Positions 12,061 through 23,671 of a stretch of DNA of 64,000 nucleotides are shown piece by piece. How positions within the stretch are numbered: position 1 is the stretch's first letter; each line of letters begins with the position of its first letter. The DNA lies in assembly GCA_031216445.1 (NCBI GenBank), contig CM062216.1, positions 9,793,501 through 9,857,500 of the forward strand, written 5' to 3'. The translations under genes and the position numbers were made by a program. The notes beneath the pieces are model-generated. The model saw only the letters and a list, made by a program, of their open reading frames with translations. It had not been told where the DNA came from and did no database searches. Source of the stretch: Lateolabrax maculatus (lineage: Eukaryota; Chordata; Actinopteri; Acropomatiformes; Lateolabracidae).

Positions 12061-12689
12061 TAGGGCTGGGTATTGTTTAAAAAATGACAATACCAGTTCC
12101 AATACCTTAAAGTGATACCAATATCAATATAATTCATTTGGTAAACCTCCTCATCAAAATGATTTTTACACAAATACATTTTGAAAGTGTTCAGATTATT
12201 AAAATATTTATTATAAATATAAATATATAAATAACTGTACAATTAAGTATTATTGGGGCAGTATAATTTTAAACATCACATGAGGTGCTTTATAATGTAA
12301 TTTATAATATAATGTTAGTTATTGTTTTTCCTGAAATAATCCTTTGGCATTTTATGCGCGACAGCGTGTAGTATTGCCATATTTTCAAACCTTTTGGTGG
12401 CATCTTGATACGCTGAACTGCCAACTCTGTCAAATACACCCCACTCAACTTCACCACACCACAGACTGTATGACTTGTAGCTGCTGCGGTAACAGGCCAA
12501 TCACACGTCGCATTAAAACGAACAACGCTTGCGGTGATTGGCTACAAGCCAAACAATACAAATAATAGTTTTTTTTCTAGATCTGGGTACAAAAAGGATT
12601 GAATACAGGTACCGTTTAACTGGAGAAGTCTCAATACTACTTGGTACTGGGTTATTTCGGTCCATACCTCACAGTGATATCCAGCCCTA
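12061..12689. mobile_element. 629-bp non-autonomous hAT-type element with perfect 8-bp TSD
   Basis: The element starts TAGGGCTGGGTATTG and ends GATATCCAGCCCTA, so the termini are inverted: 12 of the first 13 bases match (TAGGGCTGG, then G or A, then TAT). It is flanked by identical 8-bp direct repeats, CCGTCTGA, at 12053-12060 and 12690-12697. An 8-bp duplication with short TIRs is diagnostic of the hAT superfamily. The interior is AT-rich (12190-12330) and non-coding, so mobilisation would have needed a transposase in trans. The intact duplication suggests that it is younger than the repeat it sits in. Confidence 0.92.
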
Positions 12690-12697
12690 CCGTCTGA
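12690..12697. repeat. Right target-site duplication CCGTCTGA
   Basis: This is the 8-bp direct repeat immediately right of the terminus CCAGCCCTA. It is identical to 12053-12060. Confidence 0.92.
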
Positions 12698-12867
12698 CCG
12701 AACCAGCCGAGCTGTTTTCTCGTTTCCAGTCTTTATGCTGAACTAAGCTTACCAGTCATTGTCTGTAGCCTCTTTCTTAATGGGCAGACATGAGAGCCGT
12801 ATCGATCTTCTTATCTAACTCTGTGCCAGAAAGCAAGTAAGCGCATTTCGTAAAAAATGTCGAACTA
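12690..12867 (+). repeat. Host teleost repeat, 3' part
   Basis: This continues the repeat interrupted at 12060. Landmarks are TTTCCAGTCTTTATGCT, GACATGAGAGCCGTATCGA, TCTTCTTATCTAACTCTG, GAAAGCAAGTAAGCGCATTT and AATGTCGAACTA. A second copy at 41992-42113 shares the blocks CTCATCTAACTCTCG, AAGAAAGCG and AAAATGTTGAAC in the same order and strand. Confidence 0.8.
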
Positions 12868-14717
12868 ATAATATGTTACTCCCCCTTTATCGTGTGAAAA
12901 TAGTAACGACTTACTGCAAGGGCTTTTTACTGAATGTATAACTGGACTGTTCCGGATGTGGTCCTCTCCTTTCTTCTTCTTCTCTCTCCTTTATTCCTCC
13001 CCTTGCTGTTTACCTCTGTTCTATCCAGTGCAAATGTGTTTTGAGGCTAAATCTACCTCAATCATATTTGCCTCTGTAAGTTGAATTTCTTGTTAGGGAC
13101 TTGTGCGCTGACACAGATGGTAAGGGTTATGTTAAGAACACCCAGATGGTATTCAGAAATATATGAGTCATATTTCAGGGGATGTGTTACAGTACAGAGC
13201 TGCATCTTCCATTTACCCTGGTGTGACAGTGAAGAAAGCCTTACGAAGTCATGAGAAATAGGTAACACTTTTTCCCTAAAACTTTTTTCTGTGTCTAGTT
13301 TTTATCCCTGGATTAAAATTGGTTTCTTGTGTCTTTTCTGTTAATACAAACACTTAGAGAAGGCTATCTCATGGGTCTGAAAAAAAATCCCTGGTAATTA
13401 AGTTATCTACCCAAAAGACACCCTGTTGATTTGTTTCTTATTTAATTGTCCTTGTATATGTGTGTGTGTTTGCGTGAGTATAGGCATGCGTGCCTGTGTG
13501 TGTCCTCATTTGCTTCTGTTTGTCTGAGTCTGAAGCCACGTGGGTACATTTTTTGGATTGCACCTCCAAACATTTCATTCACAGCAGCAGTCAGTGCATT
13601 GATTTCCCATTGGTCGATGGTGTTTGAGTTTACAGGAGGTGCAGAGGTAAAATCTCTTCTTTTTTCCCTTTTTTTCATCTGCACGATCACTCCATTTTTT
13701 ACTTCTTTCAAAGACGATAGCAAGAAAGTAACTTTGGAAATCTTGAGGAAGGTGACTTTTGCCTGCAGTACTTAAAAAGACATTTCGTCTAAAACAGTAA
13801 CAAATACAGGACCCCAGGTTGGCCTGGTGTACACATACTATGAGATTCTGTGAATACTGGGAATCATACCCATCACACATCAGAAGAAACCGGATTTGTT
13901 CAGTGATTTTCTTCGTCTTACATCACATTGTTGGAGACAACAAGACAGGATGACTAACAACACACATCAATTACACCAGACCTAATCTAGTATAATTCAA
14001 ACTGTATTGATAATACACATAAAAAGACAGATAGTATTATGTGACGCGTAGGCCAACATTGGCAAAACAGCAATTTACTGCAGTTATGTGGAGTTAGAAA
14101 ATCCCAATTTGGGCCACAGCGTGAGAGAGCAGCAGAACATTGGTAGGAAGATGCATTTGACAACCACCAAGGCTGAGTGTTGAAGTTAAGAGATTTGTCA
14201 ATCAAGGCAAATGCACTGCCAAACATACCTCTTATTAATTCATGACACTGTATCATTTTCATGAGAAACTAACTTTTAAAAATGCCAAGACAAAATCAGA
14301 AGGAGGGAATTTTTATTGATTATATATTTCTAGAAGGAAAAGCATCTTCAGGCATTGATTCCTAAATTCAGAATTAATGCTCTTGACTGTCTGTAACTAA
14401 CTACAATACACCTTATATTGTTTACAAATGAAAGACAGAGTTTTATTTGGACACTCAATGGCCTGAAAATGCAGAGGGCCAGAGGGCAGATGTGTTGCTC
14501 AGCTCTGTTGGGATTTGGCTTCCTTGCTGATGTTGTTGCCCTCAGAGCATGGCGGCTCCTCAGAGACCATTGTTGTGTACTCCATCATCTTCTCACATGG
14601 AACACCAAGCCTGCTGGACATGCATGCCTGTTAGATGTTCCCATGACATCTCTGTGTGACAATTTTCTTTCATCTAGGTCTTGCCCTTTCTTCTCGCCCA
14701 TGGTCTTTCATCAAACT

Positions 14718-14760
<43 letters not shown>

Positions 14761-15533
14761 CCCCCCAGAGCTCTCTTTCATCACTTGAGGGCCTCCCACT
14801 TGATTTAAACAGTGAGAAAGAGGTGATAGCAAAGGCGGTTTAGGGGATGCAGCAAAATAATTTGGAGTTTTTATTTGCATCTACTTTTTTCCCCCTTCAC
14901 AGTAGACTACAGCTGACATGATCTTTGAGGTCACATGAGCAGTTTTGGGTGATGGACACTGCCTAGTGGTGGTAGGTGTAAGCGTTTGTGACAAACTGAC
15001 AAATTCAGAGGCTCTGTGTCACAGCCTGTGTAATCGTACTTATCTTTTACTTTTGCACAATCTCTTGATGCCTGCTTTCCTCCTCGGACAGAGCCAGCAG
15101 AGAAGGCCCAGCAGACAGCAGTGTTTAGGGCTTAGACAGAAGACAGATAGTACAGAGGAGGCAAAAGGAGACATGCTGTAATCACAAAGATGGAAGGATG
15201 GTGTCAATCATGGCGTCTGTTGTCCTGGTAGAGGAAGGAGGGATGAATACGGCCAGAATTGAAGGATCTTCAGTGTCAGAGCAGGAGCCACCCTGTTTCT
15301 CCTTAGTCTCTTAGAAGAATCAATCTCTCTTGGCTATAAATGCACTCACTCTTCTCATGTCATTAGTCATCCAACTTTATCCTCCCACCCATCCTCTTTG
15401 ACCCTTCTCATCTTAATCATTGCCAGAAGTTGGACTACAAAGTGGCAGACAGTAAAGTGTGAGTCAGACATTTTCCTCAGTTTTTCAGTGTGGTATTCAC
15501 AAACTTTTCAACGCTTAGACATTAAACTCAAAA
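12868..15533. other. Gene-free stretch with a CT microsatellite
   Basis: No gene was recognised. It contains the dinucleotide tract at 14724-14757 and short GT-rich runs near 13455-13500. A 141-codon open frame at 14418-14843 runs through the CT repeat and is treated as chance. Confidence 0.55.
14724..14757 (+). repeat. (CT)n microsatellite
   Basis: This is an uninterrupted CT dinucleotide run of about 17 units between TTTCTCTTT and TTTTCCCCCC. It produces long false open frames on both strands. Confidence 0.95.
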
Positions 15534-15546
15534 GCCCAAATTTCAA

Positions 15547-15562
15547 CCACATGGTGGCGCTA
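15547..15562 (+). promoter_or_regulatory. CTCF-like motif inside repeat (1)
   Basis: CCACATGGTGGCGCTA fits the CTCF core CCASYAGRKGGCRSY at about 13 of 15 positions. It lies in a repeat monomer. Binding is not shown by sequence alone. Confidence 0.3.
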
Positions 15563-15701
15563 CAGTAAGTAAGTAGAGCAAGAGTAAGTAAGAGTAAGTC
15601 TGCGGCTCGCCATCGTTAATGGGATTCATCATCTGGTGAATATGAATGTCTGTAAATCTAGTGGATGTTGAGATATTTCACTGGATTAATGAAAACTTTG
15701 A

Positions 15702-15717
15702 CCTGCTGGTGGCACTA
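15702..15717 (+). promoter_or_regulatory. CTCF-like motif inside repeat (2)
   Basis: CCTGCTGGTGGCACTA is the equivalent site in the second monomer, 155 bp downstream on the same strand. It also fits about 13 of 15 core positions. Confidence 0.3.
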
Positions 15718-15771
15718 CAGTCAAAGTCAGGGGATCACCAAAGTCATCAGGAGTCATCCTCTGGGGACCAA

Positions 15772-18583
15772 CCCGCCAGCTGACTGATGGGTTTAGGAAG
15801 TAACAGTATTGGAACATTTCTGGTTTGGTACTTTTTATTGCTTCAACTTATACTCTGATCATAAAAAGGCATCATGAAAGGCATTTTTCATTACCAGCAG
15901 CAGCTACAGTTTGTTTCAAACACTTAAAAACTCATCAATATAAGAACTTGTGCTTGTGTCATTACCCGTAGTAGTCACATAGTCTGAAAAGAGAAGAAAA
16001 GCTGCACTAACTAAAAGGAAAAAGATATCGGAGAACTGGACACACTTGTTATTGATGTGATCTATAGGAAAATCATTGTCCAAACACTGCAGCAATGACC
16101 GCTTAGCAACAGAAGTGCAAGGACCATAAACCTTCCAAATCATACAACAAAATGGCAACTGCGTTCATCGAACGCTGTGGTGCTGCATGTTTGTAACAGA
16201 CAATTGAGTCCCATGTCTTTGCTCCACAGTCTCTGGGAGGCAGGGAAATAAAAGGGAATTTGATTTCAGACAGGTATTTTACTCAAGAACCTCTCCTGAC
16301 AGTGCTACTTCAAAACCCTCTGTAAAAAGTGAGGTGGGGCTGTCACCAGCAAGTCCCCACTGGTGTGTCGAGAGTTTCACACTTTTAAGTATTTATTTAT
16401 TCATCCATTTCTGTTTGTTTGCATATTTCATAGTCTTCTTTCCTACTTTGGGGCTTTGGGCAACCATCATAATCAGTTAATTCATCTTGCTTAAAGTATT
16501 CTTAGAAGGTGGTGGTTTAATTCTCAGTGCATATAGGCATAATGTTGTCCTTTGTTTCTTTAACTCCCAGTAAGAAGGTCCCAAGTTCGATCCCCCTTAC
16601 AGTTGTCGGATGTTAAAGATACTCTGACCTCTGAAATTTATTGAAGCACCATCTTTCAGCTAAAGCGAGCACAGTCAAATTTTATTAAGAAAATTTAGCC
16701 TATTCCTGGTTTTTATGATTACATTTTGATTTGTTGGTTTGATAGATAGGCCTTTGGTGCCAGCCAGCCTCATTTTTACTTGCGGTGACTGACTGTGTGT
16801 AGTAATTAATCATCAACACTGTACTTATGGAATTATTAACACCACAATAATAGACAGTTAATTCTCACATCAGAGACAGGATATCATGCTGCCTTCTTCT
16901 GAGATTTCAGTGAGTCATTTCTCTGGCTGTAAGATATTGACTTTCTTGATCATATTTCATCAGGGTTTCAATCTGGTTGTTCCTCATTTAAAGTTACACC
17001 TGGTGCTTAAAATATTCCCAACACGGATAGATTTTCATTTTTTTTGTAATGTGTATCAGTTTTTTGAAATGCTCTCCACACACAAATTTTACTTCAGTCA
17101 ACAGATTAGTTCCCTCCTCCCATTTTTCTCCTCTCCTCTCATTTTCTGTTTTTCTTTCCGTTTTCACGCATCAAAAGAGCTTGATGGTTTGACAGGACGG
17201 GCCCTAGAAACTTGCTGCCTCCCTCCAGACCCTCCAAAGTCTCTGCTCCCTCATTGAACTGTTATCTGCCCCATTTCTGTGCTTTTCCATGGCAACTAGG
17301 AGCCAGCGAGCGTGTGTGAGCGAAAAGAGTGAGGTCTCCAGTGGAAGCAGCATCTTGTCTCAGACAGCTGTCTGCTAAAAAGACAAAGGAAAGGGGAAAA
17401 AAAAGAGGAAAAGGAAAGTTTGGGAAAGTTGTTTTCCCCCCTTTAGCATGAAAAACAACTTAAATGGATGCAATTCACTGCACAATGATCTGCAGCTGCA
17501 TTCAGTTAAACTCCTTTGCCTATTCTCAGTCTTAGAGCCATTGGTCTTTTAAAAAAAAAAACACCTCGTATTACGTAATTGAACTGCTGTTTAATGACAG
17601 TGCTGTGCTGACGACCACATGACAATAGGGTTCTCCCCTTGATCGGTTCCTAAGCAACCTGTTCACTTGACACAAGCTGCAACTACTGACTGACAGTCCC
17701 CAAAGTTTCATCCATGGGACCCCCTCAGTGGAAGTAACCCACATTTCACTCTATTTTAAGCTTAATGTCAGATGTAAGGCCTTACCAAAACATATGGGTC
17801 TCTCTACTCAACATGTATCAAATGCAGCCTGGTTCCCTGGAAAGCCAACATGTACACTTGATTCTCTCTTACACGAGAGCCTCTCTTCACAGTCCTTAGC
17901 CTCTCCTCTCCAGGTTCTTCACTTGGATGTGGAGCGACAAGGCGACTTTAAAGTCGGGTTACGCTTGTGTCTTCTATAGGATTACACCAGAATCCCAATG
18001 GTTTTAAACAGTCACACTCTGCCACTCAAAGCCAGACATTTTCGTTTGGAGCGTTTATTAAAGGAGCTTGGGAGTCTGGTGACAAGTGAAGCGTTTTGTA
18101 GAAACGGAATGAGGGATAGAGAAGAACAGCAACTAGGGTTTTCCTTTTTAAAAGTTTCGGTCTGAAGACTTTCATAGCCTTTGTCACTCTGTTTAGAAAT
18201 ACTGTCACAAACATAACCCAGGGACACAGTGGCCCTGATGACAAAAAACAGTCAGAGGCAAAAGAGTCTGTGAGTGGCGAGATATCCATGTCCATATAGG
18301 AATGTTTTCCTGTTAAGCTATCTATTTGGGTAGGAGGAAAGGGAGGAGTTGGCGGATCATGAATGAGTAAAGTGTAGAAGCATCACATGCTTAGGGTGTA
18401 AGGGAATGCCAAAAAGACGCACTGTTCATTTGAAGGAAGGTTGCTTGTGCTTTCATGTGCATGTTTTCCATATTCCTAAAAAATATATCAAGACAGTGAA
18501 TTTACAACAGGATATTTTATCGTTTATTTGATGTAAAATGTTGTTTTGATTATGAATCTCTGGTCAACCTTTTGTCTTAAACT
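15772..18583. other. Gene-free stretch
   Basis: No gene was recognised. It contains a short SINE-like scrap at 16545-16610 and A or T tracts near 17395 and 17550. A 123-codon frame at 16886-17257 is pyrimidine-rich and unlike any known protein. Confidence 0.55.
16545..16610 (+). repeat. Possible SINE remnant with tRNA-like B box
   Basis: CCCAGTAAGAAGGTCCCAAG followed by TTCGATCCCCC resembles the CAGCAAGAAGGTCCTGGGTTCGATTCC stretch of common fish tRNA-derived SINEs. GTTCGATCC fits the pol III B box. No A box or tail is clear, so only a fragment remains. Confidence 0.45.
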
Positions 18584-18680
18584 TGCAATTGATATTTTTT
18601 TGGCCACTTGGGGGCAGCTGAAACAAGTTGTGAACACAGCACTGATGCTTATTTACACATCCAGTACGGAGCAACATTAT
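18584..18680 (-). repeat. Medium-size teleost repeat, copy 3 (inverted, deleted)
   Basis: Read on the minus strand it gives ATAATGTTGCTCCGTACTGG, then ATGTGTAAATAAGCA, then GTGTTCACAACTTGTTT, then CCAAGTGGCC. The same four blocks occur in order at 25885-26025. About 50 bp present between GTAAATAAGCA and GTTCACAAC in copy 1 are missing here. The family has no visible coding capacity, and its class is unknown to me. Confidence 0.85.
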
Positions 18681-20272
18681 ACAGACCGGTGGCAAGGGGT
18701 GGCACAGGAATCTGATTGGCCACACCCCCTCGCTGCATGGGTGTGTTTGATTTCGGTTTCTTCTCTGCTGCAGCTGCTGATTTGGCTCCTTTCTTTTATT
18801 CCATTCTCACACAGTTTGTCAGGACCTTTTCATGTGACTTTTGTAACTCTGGAATTGATGCAACTTGAATCGTAGTACAATACTTGAGATGACAAAATAT
18901 TTAAGTGAAAGTAACATTACTGATTTTTAAAAATACAAAAAAAGTTAATTTTGTTATTTCCACCCCTCGGTAAAACCCCATAACACAACATACATTTACT
19001 GTTGGAAGCTGTTGGATGATGGACTTCTCATGAAATGTTCTCATTGCTACAGTCATTTTATTTTCTTTTATCTTGCAAGTTTTTGTGGGAACAACATTCA
19101 AAACACTACACTAAACAAACATCATCCTTGTCACCATACCATTATGTGCTTATTTAGAGACTGGTGTGCGATTTCTTTCAATCCACCAAGAGTAAACAAT
19201 AGCCATTATTTTTCTCCATTCACCAGTCTTTACCTCTAAATCTTTCAGATGATTTTGACAACAGGGTAACAGTAAAATCCTGTGTGAATGACAGCGTTTA
19301 TCACCTTGCAAGAATACGCCAACAAAGATGGAGGATACACAGCAACATTTTTGTCCTATGTCTATGGTTTCCTCAGTGTAATCAAACTTGTCCAGCTTGT
19401 GAAAACAGAGAAGCGCTCTCTTGCAAACTGCCTTCTCTGTCAGCTTTACTGTGTTTATCTATTACTTCTGTCACTCCCTGCTCATCGGCGAAATGGTTGG
19501 TGAGTATAGATCCAGTAAATGACAATCCATCATTTGTGACAAGTACACACAGTAATCTATTTTAAACAGCAGGGTATGATGCTGATGATGCATGGCAGAA
19601 GACAGTATACAGTATACACACTTATGGGCGTGCATATTGATAATCAATTTTAACCACGGCAGGGGGGAAAAATCATTTTTCCAGGAGCCACTCCATGTTG
19701 CAGTCTTTGAAGTTAGTGAATAATATGCATTGTGATTTTCTGTATTGACACCTCTCACTGTTTAAAATACTGGAAAACTGGCAAGGGCTAAATTGAAACA
19801 TGATGGTGGAAACGCTTCTAACCAAGTCCATTTAGTCGGCATCCATCTTATTAGTCAGAGCACAATGGAATGCACGTAACACTGAAATCAGTAATGAAGC
19901 AAACACGCCCAAAGTCTTATTGTGTATTGATCTGTAAAAGCTAGACAGGAGTTTTAGTTAATAGACAGGAAGAGCTGCTGTAGAAGCAAAATCTCATTGG
20001 TTGAGTTCACGTAATAAAAAATCAGTTTATAACATCAATAAAACATAAATGTTGCAACATGTCCTGCATTTGTACCTTTGTAGACAGTAAATAGGAAGAC
20101 AAAATAAGTGGAGTAATCATAGAATTAACCTTCAGTGTTGGTTTTTGCTCAGCTGCTGCTGTTTCATTCAGGGATCAGTTATACAAGTGACAATGTTTTC
20201 TTCTTTGCAGCCATTTATTGGTTTCTTCTTGTTTGATTTTTTTTGCTTAGATTGTTAAAGGAAGTGGCAAAT

Positions 20273-20294
20273 ATTACCATGGCAACATGGCAAC
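20273..20294. promoter_or_regulatory. RFX X-box-like site with repeated half
   Basis: ATTACCATGGCAAC differs from the palindromic X-box GTTGCCATGGCAAC at two positions. It is followed at once by a second ATGGCAAC half-site. RFX factors bind such sites at ciliary genes. Here no promoter is visible, so function is only a possibility. Confidence 0.25.
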
Positions 20295-21769
20295 TATCCA
20301 AGCATACTGAACAACAGTCCTTGATGTTGCCCACGACATTTCAGAATTCTAGATTTGCCCTGCAACACTTTTTCAGATGAAAATGTGTCATTTATGTTGA
20401 GAGAAGACTGTAGATATATCTATATCTAATTAATAACGAAGTCTTCAACAGGATCCCGCAGAATGTAGTTCCTTGTCCTCTATGCCGCAATTTCTTCCTA
20501 CCCCATTTTCCCTATTTTCCCTCCCAGTACCCCATCATTACCCTCATCCCTGTGCTCTCAGTGGCAGTAAGCCCATGAATTCCAGACCATTCTTTGGAGA
20601 TATCTGCGGGCTTTCTTCTTGCTCCCAGCCCCTGTTGCTACAATTTCAATCTGCCTGCCGGTTTGAAGGGGCTGCCAGGTGCTTCTGGCTCAACCATATG
20701 TCCTCTGACACTCTGTCTTGGGGATGGGGTAGCAGAAGAGGGAGGGGGAGGGTTAAAGATGAGACTATCTGGAGCTACCTCTGAGAACCACTCTCCCTGA
20801 AACTCAGTTGGCTGACATGTGGCAAAAACACACCCCGCCAAAACTAAACCCTGTCCCTAATTCTCTCTTTGCGCTAGCCCTGAGCAGGGTCCAGCTATAG
20901 GGATGGCAAGGACTTCTTCGGTGGGTCCCCATGGGGTCGGAAAAACAGATCCTGTTTCAGCAAGCCAGTTGGCTTGGTGTGGCGCAGTGACCGCATCGCC
21001 TTCTTCGGCTCAGTGTCTGTCAGTCAGTCACAGTCTGCTGGTCTGCGGCTCCAGTGGTCAGGCAGAAGTTCATTCTTTTCTGGTGTCTTTGTCTGAATGT
21101 TTCTCTCACTGCCAGACACTTTTTTCAACTCTGAAACCTCAGTCTGTGCCTCTTTCTCTGTTTCCGATCCAGGGCTGTGATTCTGTGCTGAACCGGTCAC
21201 ACCATCCAGTCCAGCTGCTCTTCCTGCCTCTGGGTAAGGCCTGTAAGCCCGGTGATAGTTCTGCTTGCACAAAAGGCACCAAACACACACGCACATACAC
21301 ACATTCACGCTTAGGTGCATGCACATACACGCGTCAGAGTGTGAAACCACTTGACAGCAGAGTAACAGCACCAACAACAGCTAAATTTCCCCTTTGATTT
21401 GTATCTTAAAACTCTCCAGTGCAAGAGAGGCTGTTGTTTAGAGTGTAACAGAACAAACAGCCACAACAGGGGTTCTTGTGCTGAGACTGACATGCGGGAC
21501 TGGATGTCCCATATTAAGTATCTGCTTGTGCCCCTTTGTCTTGTCGCAGCAGCAGACGCACATTTTCCCAGAGGCCCAAGAAGCCCAGTGGTGTCCTGAA
21601 GTTACCATGTATTGTGACAGACTTTAAATGTGAGGAAGAGGAGCCCTCATCAGCCATCACCTCCGTCAGATGAAAGGCCCCGAAAGCAGCCAGCCACCCT
21701 GCTGGACACAGCTCAGCTGTTAGAAGAAGTGTTTGACAGGAGTGGCAGGTACTTGACCTTCCTCTCTGG

Positions 21770-21831
21770 CTTTTTCTCTCTCTCACTTCCTCTTTTCTTA
21801 TCTCTCTCTTTTCTCTCACTCTCCTGCTCTG
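21770..21831 (+). repeat. CT-rich low-complexity tract
   Basis: This is an imperfect pyrimidine tract made of TCTCTC and TTCCTC units, interrupted by single A residues. Confidence 0.85.
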
Positions 21832-22587
21832 TGTCACTGCTTCGCCACAGGCTGACCACTCCCCCCCCCAAGCCTCTTGGGTGTTGTCAGGGAGTTAACA
21901 GTCCAATTGCGCTGTAGTACGCCTGCATTTGTTGTTTGTTTATTCCCCCGATTTTCAATCAACACAAAGGAGGAAGTCTTGTAGAGGGTGTTGATCTTGC
22001 TGGTGTGTAGTCTTGCATGCTGTGCCCCAGTACTGCTGAGGTTAAGGTCCCAGGTCTCGGGAGAATTTGTAAGTGACTTCATGTCAAAGGTCGGGAGTAA
22101 GAGGGAGAGGGGAGATGAAATTGCTGCTCAGTGGACAAGTTAAAGCAAAGGCAGGAGAGCTCAAATTGCATAAACATGGGTCTTGTTACTGATGTGGAGT
22201 TAAATGAAGATTATGACATTACAACAACATCCGGTGGCTAAATCAAAGGAGACTTACGGTGCAAACATGGTAGGTTGCCTACTGTATTCTGAGCCCAGAT
22301 CTGCATGTCTGGGTGGGGAAGGCGGTTGAATTTTTAACAGCCTTGATGCACATTTCCATTTCTCCGGCAGACAGTGTCCCATGTATTCATCTCTCCTAAC
22401 AATGGCGAAATGTCAGCATACTTTCAGGCTGCTCTAAATTAAACATTCATCCCCTCTGAGTATACAGCTATAGAGCTGTTCTTGCCATCCCCTCCCACAC
22501 TATTTTTCTATTTTCACATAGAAGGCTTTGTCCAAATGAGGAACAAGACACTTTCTCTCACTTTGGACCAGATGGTAAGGGTATATT

Positions 22588-22604
22588 AAAAAAAAAAAAA
22601 AAAA
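22588..22604 (+). repeat. A17 mononucleotide tract
   Basis: There are seventeen A residues after GGGTATATT. No retroposon body was recognised next to it. Confidence 0.9.
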
Positions 22605-23624
22605 CTTTTGGTTTACAAATATGCCAAATGCCAATTGTCTGGCTTACTTCCATGGTCATATCCCAAATGTCCCAGGCCTCGATATGTGCAATGGCCAAGA
22701 AAGTTAAAGACAAGACTTAAGATGGGAAGGGGGATATTTTATTAATGGGAACTATTAATATTCCATCGCAGTGGGACGATGGTGTGTTTCTTTTTGCAGA
22801 AGCATAATGAATAACTGAGCGCCTCCATGGTACCCGATTCCTCAGCATGAATATTCAGGCGCTGGTGGTGTATCATGGGAGTGTTGAGAGTCTCTTCTCT
22901 ACCCTGTAGTGGATCACACATCCAAGCATTTTGTCTCACCTCTCTATTCCTCTCTTTTTCCTTCCATTTACGCTCAGGCATGCGACTTAGGCCAGTAGCA
23001 TCTGGGGACCAACGCCTATAGATCTGATGCCTGGCTCTCAATAACCGCCCTCCACAGAGGCTGGATTGATTGATTACACTACTGTGGCTTTGTGTGGGTT
23101 TTTAATTGATTGATTAATTGTGGGCCTGGGCTGAGATGTGATTGATTATGAGTAGTCAGCGGCGGGTTGGAGTTGGGCTGTCAAAGCCAACAGGGTGAGA
23201 GGTGAGCTCTTGTGGCTCCTGTAATATGCTTGTTCTTTTATCAAAGAATGCCACTTTCATCTCTGATGCTCGGTACAGCCACACTTTGTCCTTGCCCTGG
23301 TCACCTCTCTAGAGCTCCTTTTCTCCCCAGTTTCAGTGAGCATGTGTCTGTGTTCACATGTGGTGTTGCCGGGAGCTCTGTATGTCCTGTACTCGCCAGG
23401 AGAGTGTTGAATAATGTCAGCTCTGTGGCATTCAGGAGATACCACAAATGGTTCCTCACAAACCTCAGAGACTTATTTCTCATAGAGCCCACGCAAGGAA
23501 ATAGGAACAGTTCAAACATAAAGAGAAGAGGAACAAAGAGGGGCAAAGCATAGAGAACGCATGTGACGGTGAGAATCACAAAAGGAAAGAGTGACCCCAC
23601 TCCAGAAACCCCATTAAGATATGA

Positions 23625-23671
23625 CAAGAAAGAATAAAAGAAAGAAAGAAAGAAAAGAGGAAAGAAAGAAA
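23625..23671 (+). repeat. (GAAA)n polypurine microsatellite
   Basis: This is an imperfect AAGAAAGAAAG tetranucleotide run interrupted by GAATAAA and AGAGG. Confidence 0.9.

Larger units (their letters stand above)
15534..15771 (+). repeat. Teleost GGTGGCGCTA repeat, two tandem monomers
   Basis: Two related units of about 155 bp are arranged head to tail. The first begins AAATTTCAACCACATGGTGG followed by CGCTACAG. The second begins AAAACTTTGACCTGCTGGTG followed by GCACTACAG. Between them are GAATGTCTGTAAATC and GTTGAGATATTTCACTGG; the second unit ends CAGGGGATCACCAAAGTCAT, then CATCCTCTGGGGACCA. These blocks recur in a common teleost repeat that I recognise, and partly at 34945-35122. A (AGTAAGT) expansion at about 15565-15600 disrupts the first unit. 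Confidence 0.75.

Noticed and set aside
18870..18960. Possible additional copy of the CCACCACT-ended repeat (AGTACAATACTTGAG, AAGTGAAAGTAACA)
   Set aside because: The resemblance is limited to short AT-rich words, and the order of blocks does not follow the family.
20903..21397. 164-codon plus-strand open frame
   Set aside because: It is serine-, cysteine- and histidine-rich with no known domain, and overlaps comparable frames on the other strand. It fits chance in a locally stop-poor region.
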